64,000 nucleotides of DNA from Streptomyces sp. ISL-43 (GTDB taxonomy: Bacteria; Actinomycetota; Actinomycetes; Streptomycetales; Streptomycetaceae), in the NCBI RefSeq assembly GCF_018614195.1, contig NZ_JAGGOT010000001.1:78881-142880 (forward strand), written 5' to 3'. A model generated the notes under the pieces. It ran no database searches. It was not told the origin of the DNA and saw nothing but the letters and a program-made list of their open reading frames with translations. The position numbers were made by a program, and so were the translations under genes. This document shows positions 22,150 to 31,185 of this stretch, one piece after another. How positions within the stretch are numbered: the first letter of the stretch is position 1; every line of letters begins with the position of its first letter.

Positions 22150-23190
22150 GTGTCCGGCGCGCGGTTTCTCCCCTACCAGGTGCGGCAGCTCCGGAGTGAG
22201 CACGTCCCCGCGATGCTGCGCGACGAGGACCGGAAGAGCATGGTCCGTATCGCGGGGGACCTGGTGAAGGTCTCCGCGCGGTGGTACTGCCTGCCCTTCC
22301 ACTACTTCCGCTACGCCGGATACCGGCGCGAGGTGTCCGCCGAACGAGCCTGCTGCTACTTGCAGGAGACGGCCCTGTTCCACCGGCTCCTGCCTCGCGT
22401 GAACCGGGACACGATCGACCTGGACGACAAGACGTCCTGCAAGAAGATCCTCGCCTCGGCCGGAATCCCGCAGCCCGCCCTGATCGCGAGCGGCGACCAC
22501 CGCGCGGGTGTGACGTCCGACGGCGAGGCGGTGTCGCTGCCGGACGTCCTCGATCGCGTCTCCGGCTTCGGGCGCGTGGTGGTGAAGCCCTCCCGCTACT
22601 CCAGCGGCGGATCCGGCGTGGTGATCGTGCGCCCTGGCGAGGACGGCTTCGACCTGCCGGCCTACGCGCAGCAGTGGGGCACGTGGCTGGTGGAGCAGCA
22701 CATGCCCCAGCATCCCGACCTGGACGTGTTGAACCCGTACGCCCTCAACACATTCCGCGTGATCACCCTGCTGCGTGAAGGCGCCGCCGAGGTCCTGTAC
22801 GTGATGTTGAAACTCGGTGGCACAGAGAGCACCACGGACAACTCGGCCGCCGGCGGCATGCAGATCCGAGTCCACCCCGACGGAAGACTCGACCGCCACG
22901 GCTACGACCGGTACCTGACCGCCCACACCCGCCACGAGGTCAGTTCGGTGCCCTTTGCCGACCACCGGATCTCCCGCATGACGGAGGTCCAGGAGCTGGC
23001 CGCCCGCGCCGCCCGCCTGTTCCCGCAGGTTCCCTTCATCGGCTGGGACATCGCTCTCACGCCCGAGGGACCCGTGGTCATCGAGGGCAACAGCAGCCCT
23101 TCCCTCGGACACATCCAGCGCACCCACGGCGGTGTCGCGCTGGAGCTCGTCCCCGCGCTCCGCTCCGTGATGGATCGCCCGATCATCTGA
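22150..23190 (+). CDS. ATP-grasp protein of the sugar-transfer-associated type
   Basis: The product of about 346 residues has an ATP-grasp fold: DDKTSCKKILASAGIPQPAL, VVVKPSRYSSGGSGVVIV (ATP-binding lysine), LNTFRVITLL, and near the end FIGWDIALTPEGPVVIEGNSS with the metal-binding E and N. These segments resemble the 'sugar-transfer associated' ATP-grasp family (PF14397), whose members ligate a carboxylate to an amine on unknown substrates. The start is uncertain. The frame is open upstream to about 22063, but that stretch is antisense to the integrase remnant, so I use the GTG at 22150. The next gene follows after 12 bp, suggesting an operon. Confidence 0.65.
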   Translation: MSGARFLPYQVRQLRSEHVPAMLRDEDRKSMVRIAGDLVKVSARWYCLPFHYFRYAGYRREVSAERACCYLQETALFHRLLPRVNRDTIDLDDKTSCKKILASAGIPQPALIASGDHRAGVTSDGEAVSLPDVLDRVSGFGRVVVKPSRYSSGGSGVVIVRPGEDGFDLPAYAQQWGTWLVEQHMPQHPDLDVLNPYALNTFRVITLLREGAAEVLYVMLKLGGTESTTDNSAAGGMQIRVHPDGRLDRHGYDRYLTAHTRHEVSSVPFADHRISRMTEVQELAARAARLFPQVPFIGWDIALTPEGPVVIEGNSSPSLGHIQRTHGGVALELVPALRSVMDRPII

Positions 23191-23202
23191 CCAGGAGTTC
23201 TC

Positions 23203-24131
23203 GTGGAAAACCTCAAAATGCAGGCCCGTGCCGCGGCCGGGGGCCTGCTCAACACGCTCAAAACGATGCCCGACGTCCAGGCGCTGTACGTCCTTTCCTC
23301 CTCGGCCGTCGCGCCGCGCAACGTTACGCGGTTCAGCACTGACTCCGACTTCGACCTGGCCGTCGTCCTCGACGTCCCGATCAAGGACGACGAGTGGAGG
23401 CCGCGGTCGGCGGACACGTACGCCCTGGTCCGTGACCGGCTCCCCGCCTGGGTCCCGGAGTTCAGCTTCCACCTGCCCGTGCCCTGGGGGCTCATGGAGA
23501 TCAACGTCCACCAGCTCCTCTTCCAGTACGAGGCCGACCCGCGCACGACGTGGAACAGCGACAAGTGCGACGCCTACGGGAACAAGGGCGAGCCGCTGTT
23601 CGACCGCGAGAACGCCTTCGAGGCGCTGATCTCCCACAAGACGCGGGAGCAGCTTGAACGGCTGGAGGGCGAGACCCACCGGCTGTACAACCGGATCACC
23701 TGGGACGTGCGTGAGATCCCGCTGCGCATGGCGCGGCGGGTCGGCGTGCCCACGGGTCACTTCGTCCTGTCGGGGGCGCTGGACGAGGTCGTGGACTGGA
23801 TGTACGCCCGCTCGGGTCGGCTGCTGCCGAACATGAAGTGGAAGCTGTACTCCCTCGGTGCGCTCGGTCTGATCAGCGGCGAGCAGGAGAACCTGCTGAT
23901 CGAGGCCCAGCAGTGCGACCCGCTGTCGATGGTCGACCTGGAGCGGCGGTGCGAGGCCCTGGGGGAGTTCTGCCTGTCCGCCGGGATGGACCGAGCCCCG
24001 GCGCGATCGCGGCCGTGCGGAAGGCGTACCAGCAGGCCAACCACCACCTGCTCGGGGACGAGGCAGCGGTCTTCGCCACCCTGCCGGCCCCGCGTCTCGT
24101 TCCCTTCGGCGGGCCCGGCGGTACCAGTTAG
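23203..24131 (+). pseudogene. Nucleotidyltransferase-like protein, frameshift near the 3' end
   Basis: The GTG start has a good AGGAG site. The N-terminal domain resembles a minimal nucleotidyltransferase: LYVLSSSAVAP, then FSTDSDFDLAVVLDV with the D-x-D metal pair (about residues 47-55) and a later acid in LMEINVHQL. A helical C-terminal half follows. Around 23990 the plausible sequence moves to another frame, giving APGAIAAVRKAYQQANHHLL and ending GGPGGTS at the TAG of 24129-24131. In the original frame the protein instead becomes Arg/Pro-rich and runs to 24186. One base insertion or deletion explains this. It may be a true lesion or an assembly error. Confidence 0.55.
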
Positions 24132-24182
24132 ACGCTTATGTCCGGGCGTCAGTACGCTGCGTGATCCGCTTACACAGGAGGC

Positions 24183-25562
24183 ATGATGTCGATCAAGGTC
24201 CACAACACGCTCACCGGCCAGTCGGAGGAGTTCCGCCCCGAGCGGGAGGCCGAGGTGCGGATGTTCGTGTGCTGACCCACCGTGTACGGCCCCAGCCACG
24301 TCGGGCACGCGAAGACGTACACGCAGTTCGACTTCATCGCCCGGTACCTGGAGGCGAGCGGGTACAAGGTCACCTACCTCCAGAACATCACCGACGTCGA
24401 CGACAAGATCATCCGGCGGTCGGCGGAGGAGGGCGTCCCGCCGGAGGAGATCGCGGCGCTCTTCGAGAAGCAGTACCTGGAGGACATGGCCGCGCTGGGG
24501 AACACCCGCGTCGACGTCCACGCGCGGGCCCACGACCACATCGACGCGATCGTGGACCAGATCAAGCGGCTGATCGACCGAGGCCACGCCTACAAGCTCG
24601 ACGACGGCTGGTACTTCGACCTGGCCTCGTTCCCCGCCTACGGCAAGCTCTCCGGTCGCACCGACCTGCGCCCCGAGGACTCGGTGTCGCGGATCGACGA
24701 TAACTCGAAGAAGCGCAACACCGGCGACTTCGCCTTGTGGAAGGGCCGCAAGGACGGCGAGCCGTTCTGGGAGACCGAGCTGGGCCAGGGCCGGCCGGGC
24801 TGGCACATCGAGGACACCGCGATCACGGAGACGTTCTTCGGGCCCTCGTACGACCTGCACGGCGGGGCCGTCGACCTCATCTTCCCGCACCACGAAGCCG
24901 AGGTGGCCCAGATGGAAGCCGCCTCCGGCATCGAGCCCCTGGCCCGGTACTGGATGCACACCGGTCTGCTGCGCGTCGACGGCGAGAAGATGTCGAAGAG
25001 CACGGGGAACTTCCTCACGATCCGCGACGCTCTCGCCCGGACGGACTTCCGCACCCTGCGCCACGCGTTCCTCTCCCAGCACTACCGATCCTCCATGGAG
25101 CTGAACGACTCCACGCTGGAGCAGGCCCGAGGGGCACGCCGCCGGATCGAGAACTTCGCCCGGACCATCGACCCCGCGCACACGGACAGCCAGGCGAACG
25201 CCGCACGCGCCGCCGATGCCGGGAAGGAGATGCGTGAGCGCCTGGACGACGACTTCGACACCCCCGGCGCCCTCGCCGTCCTGTTCCAGTACATCCGCGA
25301 GCAGAACCGCATGGAGGAGCCGGCCGGCCCGGCCGCTCTGCGGCTGATCGAGGACGTGAACAACCTCTTCGGAACCTTCGACATCCCCGGCTCCGCCCAG
25401 AGCGACGCCGCCGTCGACGAACTCGTGAAGGAACGCGACCGGCTCCGCGCGGCGAAGAAGTTCGCCGAGGCCGACGCGATCCGAGACCAGCTCACCCAGC
25501 AGGGCGTGATCCTCGAGGACTCGCCCGAAGGCACCCGTTGGTGGAAGGAGCCCACCTCATGA
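24183..25562 (+). CDS. Cysteinyl-tRNA synthetase paralogue with an in-frame TGA
   Basis: An AGGAGG site precedes two ATGs (24183, 24186). Translation gives SIKVHNTLTGQ...VRMFVC, then TGA at 24273-24275, then PTVYGPSHVGHAKT and a fully open frame to 25562. In class I CysRS this is the MYVCGPTVYxxxHxGHA signature, so the TGA replaces the conserved glycine right after the zinc-binding Cys. The rest is intact: NITDVDDK, GWHIEDTAI (Cys zinc ligand replaced by Asp), FPHHEAEVAQ, KMSKS as GEKMSKSTGNF, and a DALR-like helical end. About 459 residues is full CysRS length. Either the gene is a recent nonsense mutant or the UGA is read through. A GTG at 24282 could restart translation. It is translationally linked to the small gene at 25559. 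Confidence 0.7.
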
Positions 25563-25762
25563 CCTGGAAGAACCGCTTACCGCTCGTCGTAGAGAGCGCG
25601 ATACCCCTCAGCCTCTGCGGAGCGCTGATGGACCACGTAAAGAACCAGACCGCCCGCCCGCGTACATACCAGGGCCTCATCGACGAATCGCTGCGCAAGA
25701 GCGAGATGCGCGCCGCCTTGCTGACCGAAGCAGTCCGGAAGTCGCTGGTCAGATCAAGGTGA
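25559..25762 (+). CDS. Small protein coupled to the CysRS paralogue
   Basis: The 67-residue product MTWKNRLPLVVESAIPLSLC... begins at an ATG overlapping the CysRS-like stop (ATGA), strong evidence of coupled translation. It is basic, with a hydrophobic patch (LPLVVESAIPLSLCGAL) and a helical charged C-terminus. I do not recognise it. Position makes it the last gene of the ATP-grasp / nucleotidyltransferase / CysRS-like operon. Confidence 0.5.
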   Translation: MTWKNRLPLVVESAIPLSLCGALMDHVKNQTARPRTYQGLIDESLRKSEMRAALLTEAVRKSLVRSR

Positions 25763-26253
25763 TCAAGGGTTGGGCAACGGCCTTGACCGCGCCGACCGTC
25801 CCTGCGGCCCCGCCTACCCTTCCGTTACCGCCAACAGAAGCTTCGAAGTGCGGCCAGGGTCGGCTGGGCAGACATGCGGAGGACTCCGCACGGGTGGGCG
25901 CACGACACCGTGCGTGGAAGCGAGTGGAGTTCCGCTGGTGGGCACGCTGCTGACGCGCCTCCGGACGGTGAGACCAGGTGCACTCGGCTGGTGTTCCCGG
26001 TGCTGCCGGGAGTCCGGACCTGGCTTCCACAGCTAACTCACACGAAGCGGCCAAGATCGATGCGACCGTTTGATCCGCAGCCACTCCCAAGGTGCAGGCC
26101 GCGTACCGCGCACCGAACTCGTCGGGGATACCGGAGGGTTCCGCATCCAACTTATCCGGGTGCGCGGCTATCCGCCGAGGCCTGCCAGCCTACTGCCAAG
26201 TCAACCGTGTCGCTCAGCGCCTGGCAACCGACGGTGCCGCCCCGCCCTTGAAG
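25763..26253. other. Gene-poor stretch between two convergent operons
   Basis: About 490 bp with no supported gene. A minus-strand frame (about 25749-26150) begins plausibly (PDEFGARYAACTLGVAADQ) but becomes compositionally random, with no ribosome-binding site. I searched both strands by eye for a suppressor-like tRNA that could read the upstream TGA and found none. Confidence 0.4.
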
Positions 26254-26281
26254 AAGCCCCAGGGTCGGACCCTGGGGTTTC
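26254..26281 (-). terminator. Terminator of the leftward RiPP operon
   Basis: A hairpin with arms AAACCCCAGGGTC / GACCCTGGGGCTT is placed 25 bp past the stop of the last minus-strand gene. The 3' side is followed on the minus strand by CTTCAAG. Confidence 0.7.
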
Positions 26282-26305
26282 TCCGGGCTCATGCCGTGGG
26301 TGGCC

Positions 26306-26536
26306 TCATTCCTTTGCGGCCTTGAAGGAGACTGCCGACACCGTGACCAGGATGACCGCGAGTACGACGCATATCCCTCGCAGCGTGGCATCGGTTCCGA
26401 GGGCGCCGCCGGCGGCCGCGGCGATCGCCGCGGCGAGCGCCGCAAGGGCGACCGTGCGGGAGCGGCCGGACTTCGGGGTCTGCTGCATCTCAACCTCAAT
26501 CATCTCTTGCTGCATGGTGCATCCATGATCGGCCAT
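26306..26536 (-). CDS. Small two-helix membrane protein at the end of the RiPP operon
   Basis: The product has at most 76 residues (an internal ATG at residue 8 would shorten it). A polar acidic start (MQQEMIEVEMQQTPKSG) is followed by two hydrophobic helices (TVALAALAAAIAAAAGGALG and GICVVLAVILVTVSAVSF). It lies 16 bp downstream of the SpaB_C-like gene on the same strand, so it is probably co-transcribed with the cluster. It could be an immunity or accessory membrane peptide, but nothing in the sequence proves that. Confidence 0.5.
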   Translation of the reverse strand: MADHGCTMQQEMIEVEMQQTPKSGRSRTVALAALAAAIAAAAGGALGTDATLRGICVVLAVILVTVSAVSFKAAKE

Positions 26537-26552
26537 GGGCGATGCCGAAACA

Positions 26553-27491
26553 TCATCTTGTGGCCAGAAGTGCGCGGTTGACGGTGAGGGGATCGCTAAG
26601 TCCCTGCGCGGCGATCACCCCCAGCAAGGCCTCCTCCCGGGGGAGAACGCCAAGCCGGTTCGTCATCATGTGCACCTGATGGAACAACAGGTGTCCCGTG
26701 GTGCGCGGGATCCCGGCAGCGGCCGCCTCGCGCAGGTGGGCGGTGAGCGTCGCGGTCCACGATGCGAGCTGTGCCGTCACCGACGTGTCCGCCGCGAGTT
26801 CGGCCGCACGAGGGCCGATGCCCCAGCGGTCCAGCGCCGCTTCGTCGCGCAGTCGCGACTGCAGTTCCCCGGCCTCAGGGCCCGCGTCCCGTGTCCACCA
26901 ATGCAGGTGCCGGGCCCAGAAGTGCGCGGCGTCGAGCGGTACGTCTGCGGCTGCCTCGCCGAGGTGGTCCAGCGAGCGGACGGCAGCCTCCATCAGCAGT
27001 GTCGCCAGTGCGGCCCGATCCGGCGAGCGCCGGAAGTCCGCTGCCCACAGGGCCAGGTCGCTCGACTCCTGGAAGACCGCTTCGGCAAGCCGCGTACCGT
27101 CTGGGCCGCCGTACTTGCCGTATTCCGGCTCGTACACCGCGACATCGGCCCCCGCGTACCGCCCGCCGAAAGGCCGGAAGTCGAGGTCGAAGAGGGAGAA
27201 CCGCTGCTCGGCGCGCTCCCGGCCCAGTGCGGCACACTGCGCGGCCAGCTCCGGCAGGCGCTGGTGCAGCGCGTCGAGCAACACGCGTGGGCCGTGGATC
27301 CGCAGCCGTAGATGTGGACCCCGCCAGTCGGTGTACTGGATGTGGAACCACCGGTCGGCGCCCTGCTCCACGGCCCAGGTGACCAGGGGGCGCAGTACGT
27401 CGACGACTGCCCTGTCGAGCTGGTCCAGTCCGCCCGGGTAGAGCCGTACATACCACCAGCCCGGCTCGTCGAGTGCTCGTACGTCGTTCAC
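26553..27491 (-). CDS. Thiopeptide-type bacteriocin biosynthesis protein (SpaB_C / elimination-domain family)
   Basis: This 312-residue protein has the SpaB C-terminal (PF14028) layout: WWYVRLYPGG near the start, WFHIQYTDWRGPHLRLRIHG, EPEYGKYGG near residue 120, and TTGHLLFHQVHMMTNRLGVLPREEALL near the end. Stand-alone members remove glutamate from glutamylated Ser/Thr to leave dehydroalanine/dehydrobutyrine. Related ones form the pyridine of thiopeptides. With a separate LanB-type partner next door and no second SpaB_C protein, I infer the elimination role. The GTG at 27491 has optimally spaced GGAAG. A GTG at 27497 overlapping the upstream stop is also possible. Confidence 0.8.
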   Translation of the reverse strand: MNDVRALDEPGWWYVRLYPGGLDQLDRAVVDVLRPLVTWAVEQGADRWFHIQYTDWRGPHLRLRIHGPRVLLDALHQRLPELAAQCAALGRERAEQRFSLFDLDFRPFGGRYAGADVAVYEPEYGKYGGPDGTRLAEAVFQESSDLALWAADFRRSPDRAALATLLMEAAVRSLDHLGEAAADVPLDAAHFWARHLHWWTRDAGPEAGELQSRLRDEAALDRWGIGPRAAELAADTSVTAQLASWTATLTAHLREAAAAGIPRTTGHLLFHQVHMMTNRLGVLPREEALLGVIAAQGLSDPLTVNRALLATR

Positions 27492-27493
27492 CG

Positions 27494-29980
27494 TCACCTT
27501 CCTTCCTTCCGGACCGGCCGGTCCCAGCGCAGCAGTGACACATGCTCGGCGGCCCGGGTCAGCCCGCGCCCGTCGCGGACCCAGAACTCGTCGGGCTTCG
27601 GTGACATCTCCGCGAACCGGATCGCCGCGCTGTCCGCTCCGCCGATCCGGCTGAGCGCAGCCCACACGGCGTGCGGACTGCGGAAGGACAGCCACGCGGG
27701 CTTGGCGGCGGACTGGTCGCCCATCGGCACGGCCGACTCCACGGACAGGAACACCTGGTCCGGCATCCCGTGTTCCAGGCGCCATCTGTGCACGCGCCGG
27801 TGGAAGGCGACGGCGTTCTCGCCCTGTTCCGGTCGGGGAATGAGCCCCGGGGCGCAGCGCCAGGTACGCCTGCCCAGCACCAGGCGGCCGTGTTCGACCG
27901 GCGGGATGACCTGCATCTCGTCGGGTGCGGGCGCGGGCGCCGTGTCCAGCGGGCTCCGGGTGCAGCGTTGCCGGGAGCCGTTGACCCAGGGGTCGGCGAG
28001 GCACAGCAGCAGCCTGGACACGCCCGGTATGAGGTGCAGCGGCACGACGCCCAGGTAGACGGGCGCCACCGGCAGGCCGTCCGGTCCGGTGAGCGACAGG
28101 GTGTCGTCCACCGTGCTGTGGTGCACGGCGATCCCGGTGAACGGCGCTCGCGGCACGCCGGACGCACCGGGTTCGCCCGGCCAGTCGAGTCGGCCCGGCA
28201 GGATCGCGTCGGCGACCCGGTGCATGCCGTTCACGTCACCGGACAGGGTGAGCTGACGCGGGGTGGCGTCGGGGTACGCGGCACAGATCCAGTCCCTCAG
28301 CCGCGGGGTCAGGCCGCCGTCGCCGGGGGCCGCGGGGCCGGGGGCATCGAGAAGGTGCCGGAACCGTGCGACGAGGCCGCCCATACCGGGGTTGTACTGG
28401 TTGATCACGACCCGGTGTCGCCCGGCGCGAATCTCGTCGGCCGACGCCGCCGCGACCTGGTACAGCACCGCCGTCGTCGGTGGCGCGCTGCTGGCCGAGA
28501 CCGGCAGCCAGGCCCGGTCCGTGGGGCCGCCCATGGTCCGGTGGTCCAGGGTCAGTGCCCGGGCGAACTTCTGGTCGTGGGCGGGATCCGCCGCCACGTC
28601 CCAGAGGAAGTCGAGTACGTCGTCGCACCGCCCGCCTGCGCCGTAACGTACCGTGAACTCCTCGCAGAGCCAGTCGTACAGGTGCGAACGGAAGATGTAC
28701 GGCCGGATGAGGGCACCCAGCTCGGCGATATCCGCACTGACCTCGGACACCGGGAGGTCCACCCGTACGTCGGACGTCGCGTCCTCGTAAACGGCGAACG
28801 GGGCGGCCGGGCGGGGCGAGCCCGCGTCGTCGGGCCGGGTCAGGGCTGCGAGGCGCTCCACGTTCCGCGCCCGGTCCGCGCCGGGCAGCCCGCTCAGCTG
28901 CGCGGTCTCCTGCTCCAGTTCGGACAGGAGTCGGGCGGTGGCGCGCACGTCAACGCCGTCCAACTGCCGCAGCCTGTCCGCCAGTACGGTGAGCGGCCGC
29001 GCGTCGTCGGGCCGCCAGGGCAGCACCAGCCGGAGCCAGCCGGTGTCGAGCAGCCTCACGTAGGCGGCGAAGGGGTCGGCGCCGCCGATCAGCTCCAGGC
29101 ACTCGGCCACGGACATCCGGGGCCACGAGCAGATCTGCCGAAGCAGCGGTGCGTACGCGGAGGCGTCGGTGAGGGTGTCGGTCCGCCAGGCGGTGGATCC
29201 TCCCTCCCCGCTGTTGTTGTACGAGGGGATGAGCAGCCGGGGAGCGCCGCCGCTGTATCGGACCGAGTCGTTCGGCTCGACCTCCAGGACCGGCGCGAAG
29301 CGGTGGTCCCGGGCGAGCGCGTCGAGCCAGGACCGTACGTGCTGCTGCGCGACGTAGGTGTGCCCCGAACCGTCGGCGGGCATCCCGTCGAGGGCGAGCG
29401 CCGTCAGATGCGAGAACGGGCTCGTCTTCAGGGCGGCCCGCGTGACGTACCCGAGGACGGAGCGCGCGGCCTTGCTGCGCGGCGTCAGCGGATCGGACGA
29501 CAGGTACAGGAGCACATGCCGGTTGGCAAGGGCGAGCCCCTGGGCCAGCCGGGGCTCTTCGAGGATCTCGCGGAGCCGGCGGGTCGCCCGCTCCGCTTCG
29601 GCCTCGTAGCGCGCCTCAGTCTCGGTGTACTGCCGGGTGAGGCGGCCGGCGGTGGTGAGCCAGGAGTCCAGTCGGGCCCGGTCCACCGGGTCGAGGAGTG
29701 CGGCGACGTCCTCCACAGCGTCGAAGGCCTTCAGCCTCCGGTTGTGCATGGCGCGGCGCAGGTTCAGGACCTTGCGGCGCAGCGCCGGCGTCTCGTCGAG
29801 CGTCGGCACCAGCGCGTGGAGTGCGTCCGACAGCTTCGCCGACACGTCGTCGAGCTGCTGCTCCAGTTCGGTTTCGAGACGCAGCGAGGCGTCCGTCTGC
29901 GGCATCTCCAGGTCGAGCGCCTCTACGGGGAGCCCGTTGACCCGGTGGACGGTGAACGGCGACACGAACGGGGTCATCAT
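27494..29980 (-). CDS. LanB-type lantibiotic dehydratase, N-terminal (glutamylation) form
   Basis: The 828-residue enzyme is close in size to the split LanB proteins of thiopeptide and goadsporin-like clusters, which use glutamyl-tRNA to glutamylate Ser/Thr side chains. Family features are TPRSKAARSVLGYVTRAALKTSPFSHLTA (about 165-195, the R-x-x-x-K-T-S-P-F motif), RPYIFRSHLYDWLCEEF in the middle, and INQYNPGMGGLVARF toward the C-terminal half. It lacks the SpaB_C elimination domain, which is encoded by the next gene. The ATG at 29980 overlaps the upstream stop (ATGATGA). It is the largest enzyme of the cluster. Confidence 0.85.
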   Translation of the reverse strand: MMTPFVSPFTVHRVNGLPVEALDLEMPQTDASLRLETELEQQLDDVSAKLSDALHALVPTLDETPALRRKVLNLRRAMHNRRLKAFDAVEDVAALLDPVDRARLDSWLTTAGRLTRQYTETEARYEAEAERATRRLREILEEPRLAQGLALANRHVLLYLSSDPLTPRSKAARSVLGYVTRAALKTSPFSHLTALALDGMPADGSGHTYVAQQHVRSWLDALARDHRFAPVLEVEPNDSVRYSGGAPRLLIPSYNNSGEGGSTAWRTDTLTDASAYAPLLRQICSWPRMSVAECLELIGGADPFAAYVRLLDTGWLRLVLPWRPDDARPLTVLADRLRQLDGVDVRATARLLSELEQETAQLSGLPGADRARNVERLAALTRPDDAGSPRPAAPFAVYEDATSDVRVDLPVSEVSADIAELGALIRPYIFRSHLYDWLCEEFTVRYGAGGRCDDVLDFLWDVAADPAHDQKFARALTLDHRTMGGPTDRAWLPVSASSAPPTTAVLYQVAAASADEIRAGRHRVVINQYNPGMGGLVARFRHLLDAPGPAAPGDGGLTPRLRDWICAAYPDATPRQLTLSGDVNGMHRVADAILPGRLDWPGEPGASGVPRAPFTGIAVHHSTVDDTLSLTGPDGLPVAPVYLGVVPLHLIPGVSRLLLCLADPWVNGSRQRCTRSPLDTAPAPAPDEMQVIPPVEHGRLVLGRRTWRCAPGLIPRPEQGENAVAFHRRVHRWRLEHGMPDQVFLSVESAVPMGDQSAAKPAWLSFRSPHAVWAALSRIGGADSAAIRFAEMSPKPDEFWVRDGRGLTRAAEHVSLLRWDRPVRKEGR

Positions 29981-31155
29981 GCGATCACCGCCTCGATCAC
30001 GCCCCACCAGGAGCGGAGCACGAAACCGACCAGGACCACGCCGTAGGCGAGGCACAGCGTGCCGAAGGCCAGGTAGCCGAAGCGCTTGGCCCGGCCGGTG
30101 GCGGCGAGGTTGCTGGGCAGCGGGGTCCGCGTCACCAGGTGGGCGAGGTAGGCGAAGGAGCGGCCGCGTACGTTGACCGAGCCCATCGTGGACTCGAGCG
30201 CGTGGTAGCCGTCCGAGGGCAGCAGCGGGTTCAGGTTGACCAGCATCAGCAGAAGCTGGAGCTGGAGCAGCGCGCCCGCGACATCGTGCACCGGCCCGTC
30301 GGCGGTGAGGAGCAGCAGGCCCGCGACTCCGGCCCATACGGCGTCGCTCATGGGACCGGCGAGCGCGATGAGGACACGGGGGGCCCGGGAGCGCACCCGG
30401 TAGGCGTCGGTGCGGTCCACGTACGCCACCGGCATGACGTAGAGCATGAGGGTGATGCCGGCTTCGCGCACGGGCACCCGCAGGTACTGGCAGACCAGGG
30501 CGTGGCCCAGCTCGTGGACCGCGATCTGCAGCATCAGCAGGGGGATCGCGAGCCAGGACCAGGACGTGTACGACGGCAGGCCCTCGGCGGCGACGGCGTA
30601 ACCGGCGGTGGAGAGGGCGGCGGCCACCAGGACGAGCCAGGAGGCGACCACGGCCGAGGACGGAAACACCCGCAGCAGTCGTGCGACGGGGTCGAGAAGG
30701 ACGTGGACGGAACGGGTCAGCGGCAACCGGGGCATTCGTTCGCGCAGGGACCAGCTCATGAGGCGCTGGCGGCGGGACTCGTCCTGCGGTGCCATCGTAA
30801 GGACGCCGGCCTGCCGCAGCTCGTGGAAGAAGCGTGTCACGGCCGCCTCGATCCGCTGGGGATCGCCGGACGAGGACGCGATAACCCTGCGGATCACATC
30901 ATCGGCGGTCGGCGCGTCGTCGAGCAGCGAAAGGACGACGGTGCCCGCCTTCGAGACCGCCACATACCGGCCGCTCGAGCTGTCGAAGAGCAGCGGCCGG
31001 CCGTCGATCCCTTCCAGCAGTTCCACGGTGCCTTTCAAGGCGAGTGGTTCGGTGCCGAGCCACGCCGTGTCATCGGGCGCCTCGACCTCGCCCGGCGCGT
31101 CCACGGCGTCGGCCGGGGGCTTCCTACGCCGCACGGACATGGCGACGGATCGCAT
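29977..31155 (-). CDS. PqqD-domain plus M50-like membrane zinc protease
   Basis: The 392-residue protein begins MRSVAMSVRRRKPPADAV after an AGGAGG site. Residues about 40-120 form a PqqD-like winged-helix (GTVELLEGIDGRPLLFDSSSGRYVAVSKAG, DDVIRRVIAS), the type of domain that binds RiPP leaders. From about 155 on it is a polytopic membrane protein with the zinc motif HELGHALVCQYL (about 212) and the second motif NLNPLLPSDGYHALES (about 305), as in site-2-protease-like 'peptide zinc metalloproteases'. I infer a leader-removal or maturation protease for the four adjacent precursors. It is separated from them by a large hairpin. Confidence 0.78.
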   Translation of the reverse strand: MRSVAMSVRRRKPPADAVDAPGEVEAPDDTAWLGTEPLALKGTVELLEGIDGRPLLFDSSSGRYVAVSKAGTVVLSLLDDAPTADDVIRRVIASSSGDPQRIEAAVTRFFHELRQAGVLTMAPQDESRRQRLMSWSLRERMPRLPLTRSVHVLLDPVARLLRVFPSSAVVASWLVLVAAALSTAGYAVAAEGLPSYTSWSWLAIPLLMLQIAVHELGHALVCQYLRVPVREAGITLMLYVMPVAYVDRTDAYRVRSRAPRVLIALAGPMSDAVWAGVAGLLLLTADGPVHDVAGALLQLQLLLMLVNLNPLLPSDGYHALESTMGSVNVRGRSFAYLAHLVTRTPLPSNLAATGRAKRFGYLAFGTLCLAYGVVLVGFVLRSWWGVIEAVIA

Positions 31156-31185
31156 GGGACCTCCTGAGGGGATACTGGGCTGAGA

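Noticed and set aside
24183..25562. Firm annotation as a selenoprotein
   Set aside because: Homologous enzymes have Gly, not Cys, at the TGA. I could not identify a convincing SECIS element, and adjacent genes are also broken. Kept only as a finding.
25749..26150. A 133-codon minus-strand gene, or a suppressor tRNA, in the gap after the CysRS-like operon
   Set aside because: No ribosome-binding site, drifting composition, and no cloverleaf with a TCA anticodon found by eye.
26553..27491. Pyridine synthase of a thiopeptide pathway
   Set aside because: Only one stand-alone SpaB_C protein exists and the LanB protein lacks an elimination domain, so that single protein is needed for elimination. 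The precursors also lack the usual thiopeptide SCxC-rich core.
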